Source: Chloroflexota bacterium (lineage in GTDB: Bacteria > Chloroflexota > Dehalococcoidia > Tepidiformales > Tepidiformaceae). From it: DNA of 64,000 bases. The notes under the pieces were generated by a model. That model made no database searches, was not told the DNA's origin, and saw nothing but the letters and a program-made list of their open reading frames with translations. This document shows positions 16,193-26,222 of the stretch, in pieces. The stretch lies in assembly GCA_016234445.1 (NCBI GenBank), contig JACRBT010000001.1, positions 124,001-188,000 of the forward strand. The letters are read 5' to 3'. Both the position numbers and the translations under genes were made by a program. Position 1 is the first letter of the stretch, and the number at the start of each line of letters is the position of its first letter.

Positions 16193-17221
16193 ATGATCGA
16201 CCTTCGAAGCGACACCGTGACGAAGCCGGGCGAGGCCATGCGCCGGGCCATGGCTGAGGCGGAAGTCGGCGACGACGTCTTCGGGGACGACCCGACAATC
16301 AACCGGCTCGAAGCCCGGGCGGCCGAACTCCTGGGCAAGGAAGCGGCGCTCTTCGTACCCAGCGGGACGATGGCGAACCTGGTCGGTGTGCTGACGCACA
16401 CCCGCCCGGGCGACGAGATCGTCCTCGGGGACGAGTCGCACATCTTCAACTACGAAGTCGGCGGCGCGGCGCGCATCGGCGGCCTCCAAACGCACCCGTT
16501 GCGGAACCGGCCAGACGGGAGCCTCGACGCAGGGGAGGTTGCCGCGGCCGTGCGCGACGACAACATCCACAACCCCGTGACTTCGCTGCTCGCCCTGGAA
16601 AACACGCACAACCGTTGCGGCGGCGCGGCGGTCTCGATCGAACAGATGGACGCGCTGACGGCACTGGCGCGCGAGAAGAGGATGCGGGTCCACCTCGACG
16701 GCGCCCGGATCTTCAACGCCCAGGCGGCGCTCGTCCTGCCGGCGGCAAGGATCGCGCGGGACTGCGACTCGGTGAGCTTCTGCCTGTCGAAGGGGCTTGG
16801 CTGCCCGGTGGGGTCGCTGCTCTGCGGCCCGCGCGACTACATCGTCGAGGCGCGGCGGAACCGGAAGATGCTCGGCGGTGGGATGCGGCAGGCGGGGATC
16901 CTCGCGGCGGCAGGGCTGTACGCGCTGGAGCACCACATCGATCGCATGGCGGACGACCACGCCAACGCCAGGCGCCTCGCGGAGGGCCTGCGGCGCCACG
17001 ATGCCTTCGTGCCAAACGACCCCCAGACGAACATCGTCGTGGTCGAAGTGGCTCGGGGGACCGTCGGCGGCTGGCTGAAGGCGTTCCGCGAGGCGGGAGT
17101 GCTAGCCGTCGGGTTCGGGCCCGCGCGGATCCGCATGGTCACCCACCTCGACGTTTCGGCGGCCGACATCGAAGACGCGCTCGGCCGGATCAACGGCGCG
17201 ATGGCCGCGGTCCCGGCTTGA
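16193..17221 (+). CDS. ltaE: Low-specificity threonine aldolase
   Basis: This 342-residue PLP enzyme cleaves threonine/allo-threonine to glycine and acetaldehyde. IDLRSDTVTKPG at the N-terminus, GDDVFGDDPT, FVPSGTMANL and the PLP lysine in SFCLSKGLGCPVG are diagnostic. The ATG giving MIDLRSDT is the usual family start. A GTG three codons earlier (16184) overlaps the upstream stop and is a real alternative. Its stop overlaps the next gene's ATG (TGATG). Confidence 0.9.
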   Translation: MIDLRSDTVTKPGEAMRRAMAEAEVGDDVFGDDPTINRLEARAAELLGKEAALFVPSGTMANLVGVLTHTRPGDEIVLGDESHIFNYEVGGAARIGGLQTHPLRNRPDGSLDAGEVAAAVRDDNIHNPVTSLLALENTHNRCGGAAVSIEQMDALTALAREKRMRVHLDGARIFNAQAALVLPAARIARDCDSVSFCLSKGLGCPVGSLLCGPRDYIVEARRNRKMLGGGMRQAGILAAAGLYALEHHIDRMADDHANARRLAEGLRRHDAFVPNDPQTNIVVVEVARGTVGGWLKAFREAGVLAVGFGPARIRMVTHLDVSAADIEDALGRINGAMAAVPA

Positions 17222-17991
17222 TGCGCGGACGCCGGTGGCTCGTCGTGGCGGGGCTCGCCGTGCTCGCCGCGACTGTGGCGGCCTGCGGCGGGGAAGATGA
17301 CGCGGTGGTCACAAAGGTGTTCGGGGCGCCGCCCTGGACCGGGGCCGAGGCTTATCGCTACAACCTCGTCCAGAAGGGCGGAGACGTCTACGGGACGTGC
17401 GACATCCTGACGAACCCGGGCTTCGAAGCCGGAAAGACACAGCTGGTCCAGAAGTGCGTAGACGACGAGGGCTTCCGGGACGAGCGCGTGACCGTGGTGG
17501 ACTCGCAAACGCTTCAACCGATCTCGGCCGTGCGGGCGATCATCGACGCGAAGAAGGGGAAGCAGACGACGTTTACGAGCGTCTACGAAGGGGCGGTCGT
17601 CAAGCTCGAAGCGAACGTCGACGGCAAGGTGAACACGGCCGAGCGGGACCTGCCGACACCGACGGAGCAGAGCCCGGACCCCGGCTACTACGACGACGAA
17701 GAGCTGCTCTGGGTGGTGCGCGGCATCGCCCTGGGCGATGGGTACGAGGCCGCGTACAAGAACATCAACGCCGGGAACGGGCGGATCTTCACGGTCCGGC
17801 TCGCGGTTGTGGGCCGCGAGCGGCTGAAAGTGCCGGCCGGGGAGTTCAACACCTGGAAGGTGCAGGTTCAGACCCAGAGCATCACCCAGTACATCTGGAT
17901 CGACGCTGAGGCGCCCCACCGTGTGGTCCGCGCGCGGATCGAGCGGCTGACCTACGAGCTGGCCAGCACGGCGGCCGGCGGCACGCCGTAG
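17221..17991 (+). CDS. Lipoprotein with DUF3108/TapB-like domain
   Basis: This 256-residue protein has a lipoprotein signal peptide (MRGRRWL, hydrophobic core, lipobox VAAC). The mature part contains a beta-rich domain ending VPAGEFNTWKVQVQT... and YIWIDAEAPHRVVRARI, the phrase typical of DUF3108-like outer-surface beta proteins that may bind lipids or assist envelope assembly. It overlaps ltaE by one base and probably shares its mRNA. Confidence 0.7.
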   Translation: MRGRRWLVVAGLAVLAATVAACGGEDDAVVTKVFGAPPWTGAEAYRYNLVQKGGDVYGTCDILTNPGFEAGKTQLVQKCVDDEGFRDERVTVVDSQTLQPISAVRAIIDAKKGKQTTFTSVYEGAVVKLEANVDGKVNTAERDLPTPTEQSPDPGYYDDEELLWVVRGIALGDGYEAAYKNINAGNGRIFTVRLAVVGRERLKVPAGEFNTWKVQVQTQSITQYIWIDAEAPHRVVRARIERLTYELASTAAGGTP

Positions 17992-18038
17992 GGCTTCCCG
18001 AAACGCGAAATATGCTCCCCTCGGGGCAGTTGCAAGAA

Positions 18039-18058
18039 GTTAACACCTTTATGTTAGC
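18039..18058. promoter_or_regulatory. Imperfect inverted repeat upstream of the response regulator gene
   Basis: GTTAACA (18039-18045) and TGTTAGC (18052-18058) match at 6 of 7 positions in an unusually AT-rich patch about 90 bp before the gene. It is a candidate operator. No clear promoter boxes align with it. Confidence 0.3.
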
Positions 18059-18143
18059 GGGGACACGGAAACGGCTTGACACCGCATGCCTGCCGTCCGG
18101 AAGATGCGGGACGCGCCCCATCCGGAGAGACTCAGAACCCCCA

Positions 18144-18818
18144 ATGACGTTCGTATTTGTAATCAGCCGGGAACCACGCATGCGCGCGACTGTCGGCGAT
18201 TACCTGCGCGAACGCGGGTATGACACATCCAGCGCGAGTGACTATGACACGGCCATGGAAGTGCTGCCGGACAACCTGCCGGGGGCGCTCGTCGTCGACG
18301 TCCAGGGCCTGCCACGGGGCGAATCGGGGACGAATTTCGCCCAGTTCAACCAGTGGCTGGCGAGCAACTACGCCGGGACCTGCCCGCCGACGGTCTACCT
18401 CCTCCACAAAGGCGCGCGACGGCCGCACTTCCGGGTTGAGGGCGCCGTCATCAAGAAGCCGTTCCCGATCGAAGCGCTGGGCGAGGCGCTCCGCGAGCGG
18501 CTGGGCCACCCCCGGCAAGGCGGGGCCAGCCCGGGCATTGAACTCGACCTTGCGACGAACACGCTCCGAGGCGAAGACAGGGAAGAGCACCTCACGAACA
18601 TCGAGGCGACGCTCCTTGCGTACCTGATGGAACACCGGGGCGAGATCCTCCACCCGAGGGAGCTCCTCGTCGACGTCTGGCAATACCACGACGCGGCCGG
18701 CGCGAGCACGCTCGTGCGCGCCCACGTGAGCAACCTCCGCCGGAAGCTGCGCAACGTCCTCGGGACGGCGGACCAGATCCAGACCGTGCGGGGCAAGGGC
18801 TACCGCTTCGTCGCCTGA
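18144..18818 (+). CDS. Atypical OmpR-family response regulator
   Basis: The product has 224 residues with a receiver-like domain (1-115) and an OmpR-type winged helix (about 130-224, ending QTVRGKGYRFVA). The phosphoacceptor-like Asp52 (LVVDVQGLP) and the switch Lys (IKKPF) remain. The two acidic Mg2+ ligands near the N-terminus are replaced (FVISREP instead of the usual VDDEP), so normal phosphorylation is doubtful. No histidine kinase is adjacent. It probably acts as an orphan DNA-binding regulator. Confidence 0.8.
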   Translation: MTFVFVISREPRMRATVGDYLRERGYDTSSASDYDTAMEVLPDNLPGALVVDVQGLPRGESGTNFAQFNQWLASNYAGTCPPTVYLLHKGARRPHFRVEGAVIKKPFPIEALGEALRERLGHPRQGGASPGIELDLATNTLRGEDREEHLTNIEATLLAYLMEHRGEILHPRELLVDVWQYHDAAGASTLVRAHVSNLRRKLRNVLGTADQIQTVRGKGYRFVA

Positions 18819-18836
18819 ACCGGGGGCGGCCTTGCC

Positions 18837-19622
18837 TCAGGTGACGGTGGCCAGTCCCCCGTCGATGTTCAAGGCCACGCCGCTGATGTAGGAAGCCCGT
18901 TCGCTGCAGAGGAACGCGATCACGTCCCCGGCTTCGGCGGTTTCGCCGACGCGGCCCAGGGGCAGCGCCTCGCCCATGCGGGCATAAGCCTGGTCCAGGG
19001 GCAGGTCGGGGAAGCGGCCACGGGCGGCACGCTCGATCTGCTCGCTCTTGATCAGGCCGATGCAGACCGTGTTGACGAGGATCCGGTCGGCGGCGAGTTC
19101 CTTGCTCAAGATCTTCGTGAGGGCGATGCCTGCGGCGCGGGAAACAGCCGTCGGCGAGGAGCCGGCCCCGGGCTGCTTGCCCTGGATGGCGGTGACGTTG
19201 ACGATGCGGCCGCCGCCGGCTTCGCGCATCGCCGGGACGCAGAGGCGGGCCATCCGGAGGGCACCGAAGAACTTGAGCTCGAGGTCGGCCATCCAGGCTT
19301 CGTCGCCCTGGGTAAGGGCGGGGCCTGCGGCGGAGCGGCCGGCGTTGTTGACGAGGATGTCGAGGCCGCCGAAGGCCGCGAGGGCGCGATCGGCGGCGTA
19401 CTGTGTGCCCTCCGCAGTGGCGACGTCGGCCGAAATGGCGAGGACGGTGGCGCCGGGCGCGGCGGCGACAATCGCCTGGCGGGCCTCTTCGAGGGCGTCC
19501 TGGCGACGGGCGACGATCGCGACCGACGCGCCCTCAAGCGCGAGGCGCGTCGCAGCCGCGAGGCCGATGCCCTTGCTCGCGCCCGTGATCAGGGCGCGCT
19601 TGCCGTGAAGTCCCAGGTCCAT
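18837..19622 (-). CDS. SDR-family protein with altered catalytic residues
   Basis: The product has 261 residues. The cofactor motif TGASKGIG and NNAG are intact. The usual YxxxK catalytic pair is replaced: the region reads PTAVSRAAG, which puts Thr and Arg in place of Tyr and Lys. The C-terminal NIDGG motif is normal. It may catalyse an unusual reaction or bind cofactor without classical dehydrogenation. It is the last gene of a tight operon with the DUF35 and thiolase-like genes. Confidence 0.8.
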   Translation of the reverse strand: MDLGLHGKRALITGASKGIGLAAATRLALEGASVAIVARRQDALEEARQAIVAAAPGATVLAISADVATAEGTQYAADRALAAFGGLDILVNNAGRSAAGPALTQGDEAWMADLELKFFGALRMARLCVPAMREAGGGRIVNVTAIQGKQPGAGSSPTAVSRAAGIALTKILSKELAADRILVNTVCIGLIKSEQIERAARGRFPDLPLDQAYARMGEALPLGRVGETAEAGDVIAFLCSERASYISGVALNIDGGLATVT

Positions 19623-19623
19623 C

Positions 19624-20031
19624 TCAGGCGGGGACGAACACGGGGAGCGAGTAGCCGCTCTCCTGGTCTTCCCACTGGAGCCTCACCCGCATGCCGATCT
19701 TCACGTCGTTCACGGGGTCGGCAACGCCGAGGACGTTGGTGAGGATGCGGAAGCCCTCGTCGAGGTCGACGTAGGCCACGGCGTAGGGGCCGAGGGGGGC
19801 GAAGGCGGGGTGCCTGTTGAGGCGCACGACGCTATAGGTGTAGACAGTGCCCACTCCCTTCGACTCGCGCCATTCGAGGTCGCTAGAGCCCGTGTAGGGG
19901 CTGTGACGACGGGGGAAGAAGATGACGTCGCCGGTCTTCGGGTCGACCTGGTACATGAGCTTGTGCTCTTTGGTCGCGTCCCAGAAGGGCTGAGTGTCGG
20001 GTTCGGGGAATCGGGGTTGCGGTCGAGCCAT
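19624..20031 (-). CDS. DUF35 OB-fold acyl-CoA-associated protein, zinc ribbon degenerate
   Basis: This 135-residue protein has the DUF35 layout: an N-terminal helix (PDTQPFWDATKEHKL), a rubredoxin-like hairpin, then an OB fold (GTVYTYSVVRLN, GPYAVAYVDLDEG, IGMRVRLQWED). The four zinc Cys of the hairpin are absent (DPKTGDVIFFPRRHSPYTG). DUF35 proteins partner with thiolase-fold enzymes, as in Ltp2-ChsH2. It is placed 3 bp after the thiolase-like gene, which supports a complex. Confidence 0.85.
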   Translation of the reverse strand: MARPQPRFPEPDTQPFWDATKEHKLMYQVDPKTGDVIFFPRRHSPYTGSSDLEWRESKGVGTVYTYSVVRLNRHPAFAPLGPYAVAYVDLDEGFRILTNVLGVADPVNDVKIGMRVRLQWEDQESGYSLPVFVPA

Positions 20032-20034
20032 TGG

Positions 20035-21228
20035 TCAGTCCCTCGCGAGGATGATGGTGCCACCGGTGTGGCTGGTGGCGAGCATGCCGCCGTTGCCGTG
20101 GGCGACGGCCAGCCGGGCGCCCTCGACCTGCGAGGTGGACTGACCGCGCAGCTGACGGGCCGCTTCGAGGAGGAGGAAGAGGCCGCGCATCCCGGGGTGG
20201 TTGGAGCTGAGGCCGCCACCGTCGGTGTTAATGACCGGCTTGAGGGGGCTCTTGTAGTGGAGGCGCTCGCCGGCGACGAAGGGTCCGCCTTCGCCCTTCT
20301 TGCAGAAGCCAAGGTCTTCGAGCATGCAGAGGACGGTGATCGTGAACGAGTCGTAGATCATCGCGATGTCGATTTCCTGGGGGGTCACGCCAGCTTCGGC
20401 GAAGGCGACCGGCCCGGACTGGGCAGCGGCGCTGACGGTGATGTCGGAGCCATTTTCGGCGTACTTCGTGGCTTCGCCGGAGCCGATGATCCAGACCGGC
20501 TTGTGCTTCGTGTCGCGGGCGACTTCGGGCGAAGCGATGACCACCGCGCCGCCGCCGTCGGAGACCATGCAGCATTCGAGGAGGTGGAGGGGGTCGGCGA
20601 TGATCCGGCTGCCGAGGACGTCCTCGACCGTGATCTCGCGGATGTTCTCGAAGAGGAGGTCGGTCATCGCCTGGACGGCTTCAGGGTTGCGCATCGCGTG
20701 GGCGCGGGTGGCGACCGAGATGGCGGCGAGCTGTTCGCTGGTGGTGCCGTACTGGTGCATGTGGCGGTGGGCGACCATCGCGTAGTTGGCGATGAGGGTC
20801 ATGCCCCAGGGGTCCTGCATGTTGCTCAGGGGGCTGGCGGCGCCGAGGCCGCCCATGCCGCCCGTGCCGATCCGGCGCATGTCGCTGGCGGCGGTAGAGC
20901 CGTAGGTAAGGAGCGCGACCTTGCACTTGCCGGCGGCGATGTCGCGCTTCGCATGGCTGGCGTGGAACTCGTAGGAGCTGCCGCCAACCGCGGTGGTGTC
21001 GATGACATTCGGCTTGAAGCCGAAATACTCGGCGAGGCCGAGCCCAGCCATCCCGGCGCCATCCTGGGCGTCGTAGAGGCCGTCGACGTCCTTCCAACTG
21101 AGGCCGGCGTCTTCGAGGGCGCGAGCGGCGCATTCGGCCTTGATCTGGAGGGGGGTGACGCCCGGGGCCTTGCGCAATGGGTACTCGTAGATGCCAACGA
21201 TCGCGGCATCGCGGCGCTGTGAAACCAT
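20035..21228 (-). CDS. Thiolase-fold protein without nucleophilic Cys (Ltp2-like)
   Basis: This 397-residue SCP2-thiolase-like protein lacks the usual Cys: the position reads VGGSSYEFH (around Ser84). NTDGGGLSSNHPG and GNGGMLATS near the end match the Ltp2-type retro-aldolase group of steroid side-chain degradation rather than true thiolases. With the DUF35 protein immediately downstream, an aldolase complex acting on an acyl-CoA is more likely than acetyl-CoA acetyltransfer. The start ATG follows a CGGAGA site about ten bases away. Confidence 0.8.
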   Translation of the reverse strand: MVSQRRDAAIVGIYEYPLRKAPGVTPLQIKAECAARALEDAGLSWKDVDGLYDAQDGAGMAGLGLAEYFGFKPNVIDTTAVGGSSYEFHASHAKRDIAAGKCKVALLTYGSTAASDMRRIGTGGMGGLGAASPLSNMQDPWGMTLIANYAMVAHRHMHQYGTTSEQLAAISVATRAHAMRNPEAVQAMTDLLFENIREITVEDVLGSRIIADPLHLLECCMVSDGGGAVVIASPEVARDTKHKPVWIIGSGEATKYAENGSDITVSAAAQSGPVAFAEAGVTPQEIDIAMIYDSFTITVLCMLEDLGFCKKGEGGPFVAGERLHYKSPLKPVINTDGGGLSSNHPGMRGLFLLLEAARQLRGQSTSQVEGARLAVAHGNGGMLATSHTGGTIILARD

Positions 21229-21350
21229 GCCTGAAAATCTCCGTTGCCTGTAGCCGCGGGTGTTCCCGTCGGCCCGCAGCCGACTCTACGGAGGCTCTCG
21301 CGGGTCGTCAACGAAGGGGGCGCTCGGTAGGCCCGGCGGCAGCGGTCTGC

Positions 21351-21356
21351 TAGGGT
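21351..21356 (+). promoter_or_regulatory. Extended -10 box for comEC
   Basis: TGC-TAGGGT ends 9 bases before the GTG start at 21366, which would leave a leader of only one to three bases. Confidence 0.35.
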
Positions 21357-21365
21357 TGCGCGGCT

Positions 21366-23693
21366 GTGACGCTGATCGTGCTCGCCCTCTGCTGGCTGCT
21401 TGGCATCGCCGCCGTCGGGCTCTGGGGAGCGCCGGTGTGGATGGCTGGCGCGTGGCTGCTCCTGGCGCTGCCCCTCGGCCATGCGTGGCGGGGGCGCGAG
21501 GCGGCAGTGGTGATGGCGCTCGGGGCGTTGCTGGCGGTCTCCGGTGCGGCCCGCTACCACGCCTGGGAGGAGCGGCCGCTGCCGCGGCTTGCGGAAGTCG
21601 TGGGTTCGAAGACGACGCTGGAGGGGCGCGTCGTCAGCGAACCGGACCCCGGGCAGACGACCACGTCCTACGTGGTGGAGGTGGAGCGAGCGGACGGGGA
21701 AGCCACAGCGGGGAAGGTGCGGGTGACCCTCAGCCAGTTCGCGAAGTTCGACTACGGCTCCCGGCTCCGGCTTACCGGGGATCTCAAGGAAGCGCCGGTC
21801 TTCGACGACTTCGACTACCGCGCCTACCTCCTTCGCCAGGACATCGTGGGGACTATGTACTACCCGAAGGTCGAAGAGACCGGGCTGTCGTCAGGATGGC
21901 GGGACCGCGGGATGCGAGCGCTGACGAAGGTGCGGCTGGAACTGGAGGAGTCACTCCAGCGGGCGCTGCCGGAGCCGGAAGCCTCGCTCGGGGCCGGGGT
22001 TGCCTTCGGACGCGACTCGAACCTGCCGCCGGAGCTGTACGACGACTTCCGGGCCACGGGGCTCGCCCACATCGTGGCGGTCTCGGGGACGAACGTCCTC
22101 TACGTCGCCGCCTTCACGTTCCTCCTGCTGACGCCGGTGCTCGGGCGGCGGTGGGCGACGGCGCCCGCGGGCTCGGCGGTGGTTGCCTACGTCCTGATCG
22201 CCGGGCTTTCACCGAGCGTGCTCCGGGCCGGGATCATGGCGGTTGTGTACCTGCTGGGGGCAGCGATCGGGCGGCCGCGCAGTTCGCTCGCCGCGCTGGG
22301 GATCGCGGCAGTGGCGATGACGGCCATCTCGCCGGCGAGCGCGGCCGACGTCGGATTCCAGCTGAGCCTGGCGGCCACGGGCGGGCTGATCGCCTTCGGG
22401 CCGTGGTTCGAACACGGGCTTGGGCGGCTTGCGCGGTCGAGCCGATACACGGGCTGGGTGCCCCACGGCGTCGTCCAGGCGGGGGCGATCACGCTCTCGG
22501 CCACGCTGGCGACGCTGCCGATCACGTGGGTGACGTTCGGGCGGGTGTCGTTGGTGGGGCCGGCCACGAACATCATCGTCGAGCCAGTGTTCGTCCTGGC
22601 GTTCTGGGGCGCGATCGTGACGGCCGTGGCCGGGCTTGCGTACGAACCGGCGGGCTGGCTCGCCGGGCTGGTGGCCTACTACCCGCTGGCGTTCACGTCG
22701 TGGGTGGCGACGACCGCGGCGGAACTCCCCGGCGCCTCCACCGGCGTCTCGGGAACGGGTGCGACGGTGGCCTTCTTCGGGTTTGTTGGGCTGGGGGCGG
22801 CGGGATGGCCGGCCTACCGGTACCGCCCGCCTGAGCTGCCGTGGGCGGACTCCCGTAGCGCGGGGACGTTCCGGCGGGTGGCACTGCTGGGCCTGGCGGG
22901 GGCGACACTCGCGGCCGTGGCGCCGATCAGCCTGCTGCCGCTGGGGGGCCCGGGCGACTTCGAGATGACGGTGCTGGACGTCGGCCAGGGAGACGCCATC
23001 CTCCTGACGACGCCGCACGGGAAGCACGTCCTCGTCGATGGCGGGCCGAGCGGGATCGAACTCGCGCGGGAGCTGGGGGCGACTTTGCCGCATTGGGAGC
23101 GGCGGATCGACGCGGTCTTCCTTACGCATCCGCAGATGGACCACATCGCCGGTCTGCCGGAAGTCGCCCGGCGATTCACCGTTCGGCGAACCTACGACAC
23201 AGGGGTCCCGGGGGGAGGCGAAGCCTACGACGCCTACCGGGGCGGCGCCGGTTCCACGCTGGTCCTGGCGCAGGGCGACACCGTGACCATCGACGGGGTG
23301 CGATTCGAGGTGCTCTGGCCGCCGGCTTCGCAGCCGCGGGACGACCTGAACAACACGTCGCTCATCCTGCGGGTGACCTACGGGGTGACGGTCTTCCTGC
23401 TGACCGGCGACAGCGAGGCGCCGGTTCACCGGGCACTGATGGCGGAAGGCGAAGCGACGGCGACCGTCCTCAAGGTTCCCCATCACGGGTCGAAGACGAG
23501 CGACGCCGGGTTCCTCGCCGGGACCGGGGCGACGGTCGCTGTAATCCCGGTTGGCGAAGGCAACCAGTTCGGCCACCCGACTGCGGAAGCCCTCGACGCG
23601 CTGGCCGGGAGCGCCATCTTTCGAACCGACCTGAACGGCCGGGTACGGGTGAGCAGCGACGGGCGGGTGGTTCGCGTCCACACCGAGCGGTAG
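21366..23693 (+). CDS. comEC: ComEC/Rec2 DNA-uptake channel protein
   Basis: The 775-residue product has N-terminal membrane helices and a DUF4131-like soluble domain (about 60-170). The Competence domain follows with many helices ([19 protein letters not shown]). The C-terminal metallo-beta-lactamase domain (about 535-775) has [26 protein letters not shown] and PHHGSK. It forms the inner-membrane pore that passes single-stranded DNA during transformation. The start is GTG. No other competence gene is nearby. Confidence 0.9.
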   Translation: MTLIVLALCWLLGIAAVGLWGAPVWMAGAWLLLALPLGHAWRGREAAVVMALGALLAVSGAARYHAWEERPLPRLAEVVGSKTTLEGRVVSEPDPGQTTTSYVVEVERADGEATAGKVRVTLSQFAKFDYGSRLRLTGDLKEAPVFDDFDYRAYLLRQDIVGTMYYPKVEETGLSSGWRDRGMRALTKVRLELEESLQRALPEPEASLGAGVAFGRDSNLPPELYDDFRATGLAHIVAVSGTNVLYVAAFTFLLLTPVLGRRWATAPAGSAVVAYVLIAGLSPSVLRAGIMAVVYLLGAAIGRPRSSLAALGIAAVAMTAISPASAADVGFQLSLAATGGLIAFGPWFEHGLGRLARSSRYTGWVPHGVVQAGAITLSATLATLPITWVTFGRVSLVGPATNIIVEPVFVLAFWGAIVTAVAGLAYEPAGWLAGLVAYYPLAFTSWVATTAAELPGASTGVSGTGATVAFFGFVGLGAAGWPAYRYRPPELPWADSRSAGTFRRVALLGLAGATLAAVAPISLLPLGGPGDFEMTVLDVGQGDAILLTTPHGKHVLVDGGPSGIELARELGATLPHWERRIDAVFLTHPQMDHIAGLPEVARRFTVRRTYDTGVPGGGEAYDAYRGGAGSTLVLAQGDTVTIDGVRFEVLWPPASQPRDDLNNTSLILRVTYGVTVFLLTGDSEAPVHRALMAEGEATATVLKVPHHGSKTSDAGFLAGTGATVAVIPVGEGNQFGHPTAEALDALAGSAIFRTDLNGRVRVSSDGRVVRVHTER

Positions 23694-23790
23694 CTTTGCG
23701 CCAGCCGGGGGCCGATCGTACGGTTATCCGACCGGGGCCAGCCCACCTGGCACCCATACGGCCCCCCGCGGCCGCAGGAGAGCTCAGACA

Positions 23791-24519
23791 TTGACGCCAC
23801 GCATCGACGGCCGCCGTCCCGCTGAACTGCGGCCGGTGAACATCACCCCCAACATCCTCGATTTCGCCGAGGGCAGCTGCCTGGTCGAATTCGGCCGGAC
23901 CCGCGTGCTCTGTGCAGCGAGCGTGGAAGACCGCCAGCCGGGGTTCCTCCGGAACACCCAGAGCGGCTGGGTGACGGCGGAGTATTCGATGCTCCCCCGG
24001 GCGACGCACACGCGCACCCAGCGAGAAGTCGAGCGCGGCCGGCCGGGCGGCCGAACCCAGGAGATCCAGCGGCTCATCGGGCGGTCGCTGCGGGCGGTCG
24101 TGAACCTGGAAATGCTTGGCCAGCGGACGATCACGGTCGACTGCGACGTGCTCCAGGCTGACGGCGGCACGCGCACGGCTTCGATAACGGGTGGATACGT
24201 GGCTCTGCGGCTTGCGATCGCGAAGCTCGCGGGGGTGCCGGCGGCGGTGATCGCGGCCCCGGTGGCCGCGGTCTCGGTCGGGATCATCAAGGGCGTGCCG
24301 ATGCTGGACCTCTGCTACGAGGAAGACTCGACCGCGGAGGTCGACTTCAACGTGGTGATGACCGGCGAGGACGCGTTCGTGGAGGTCCAGGGGACGGCCG
24401 AAGGGAAACCCTTCAGCCGCCAGGGCATGGACGAACTGATCGACCTCGCCCGGGCCGGGATCCTCGAACTGTTCGGCCACCAGGCGGAGGCGCTGGTCGC
24501 GGCCGCTCAGCCCACGTAG
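23791..24519 (+). CDS. rph: Ribonuclease PH
   Basis: This 242-residue phosphorolytic exoribonuclease trims tRNA 3' ends. [13 protein letters not shown] at the N-terminus, [17 protein letters not shown] and [14 protein letters not shown] are characteristic. The start is TTG, supported by AGGAGA ten bases upstream and by alignment of the conserved N-terminus. The last 13 bp overlap the convergent HIT gene. Confidence 0.95.
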   Translation: MTPRIDGRRPAELRPVNITPNILDFAEGSCLVEFGRTRVLCAASVEDRQPGFLRNTQSGWVTAEYSMLPRATHTRTQREVERGRPGGRTQEIQRLIGRSLRAVVNLEMLGQRTITVDCDVLQADGGTRTASITGGYVALRLAIAKLAGVPAAVIAAPVAAVSVGIIKGVPMLDLCYEEDSTAEVDFNVVMTGEDAFVEVQGTAEGKPFSRQGMDELIDLARAGILELFGHQAEALVAAAQPT

Positions 24520-24836
24520 TGCCCGAGGAATTCGCCGCCAAGGATGTGGAGATGCCCGTGTTCCTGGCTCTGCATGGCGTTGTAGCCGAAGTTCGAAACC
24601 AGGCGGAAGCCGCCGGGGCAGAGCTGGCGGCCGATCTTGGCGGCGACCTGCCCGACCTTCGCGATATGGTCGTCCCAGAGCTCGGATTGGGTGGTGTGCT
24701 GCTTCGTCATCGCGAGGAGCATGACGGGGACCCAGCGGAGAATGTTCTGGATGACGATGACGTCGTCGTCTTCGTAGACAATCGAGCCGGGCTCGCGGCC
24801 GGCGACGATGTTGCAGAAGACACAATAGGACGGCAT
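24507..24836 (-). CDS. HIT-family nucleotide hydrolase
   Basis: This 109-residue protein has the histidine triad HGHLHILGG near the C-terminus and a CxxC-like N-terminus ([10 protein letters not shown]). HINT-type members hydrolyse nucleoside phosphoramidates. A TAAGAT box lies 12 bases before the ATG. It converges on rph with a 13-bp overlap. Confidence 0.9.
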   Translation of the reverse strand: MPSYCVFCNIVAGREPGSIVYEDDDVIVIQNILRWVPVMLLAMTKQHTTQSELWDDHIAKVGQVAAKIGRQLCPGGFRLVSNFGYNAMQSQEHGHLHILGGEFLGHYVG

Positions 24837-24892
24837 GTGGGTGCGACGATCTTAGGTTCGCGCACTCGCTGGTTCAATCGGAGGGTTTCCTG

Positions 24893-26176
<1,284 letters not shown>

Positions 26177-26214
26177 CCCTCACCCCGGCCCTCTCCCACT
26201 TCGTGGGCGAGGGA
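26177..26214. repeat. Interspersed hairpin repeat, copy A
   Basis: CCCTCACCCCGGCCCT is followed by the hairpin CTCCCACTTCGTGGGCGAG between the convergent DUF1015 and serA genes. Related copies lie at 39668-39713 and 56657-56734. Here the hairpin could also stop transcription from both sides. Confidence 0.75.
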
Positions 26215-26222
26215 GCGTTGCC

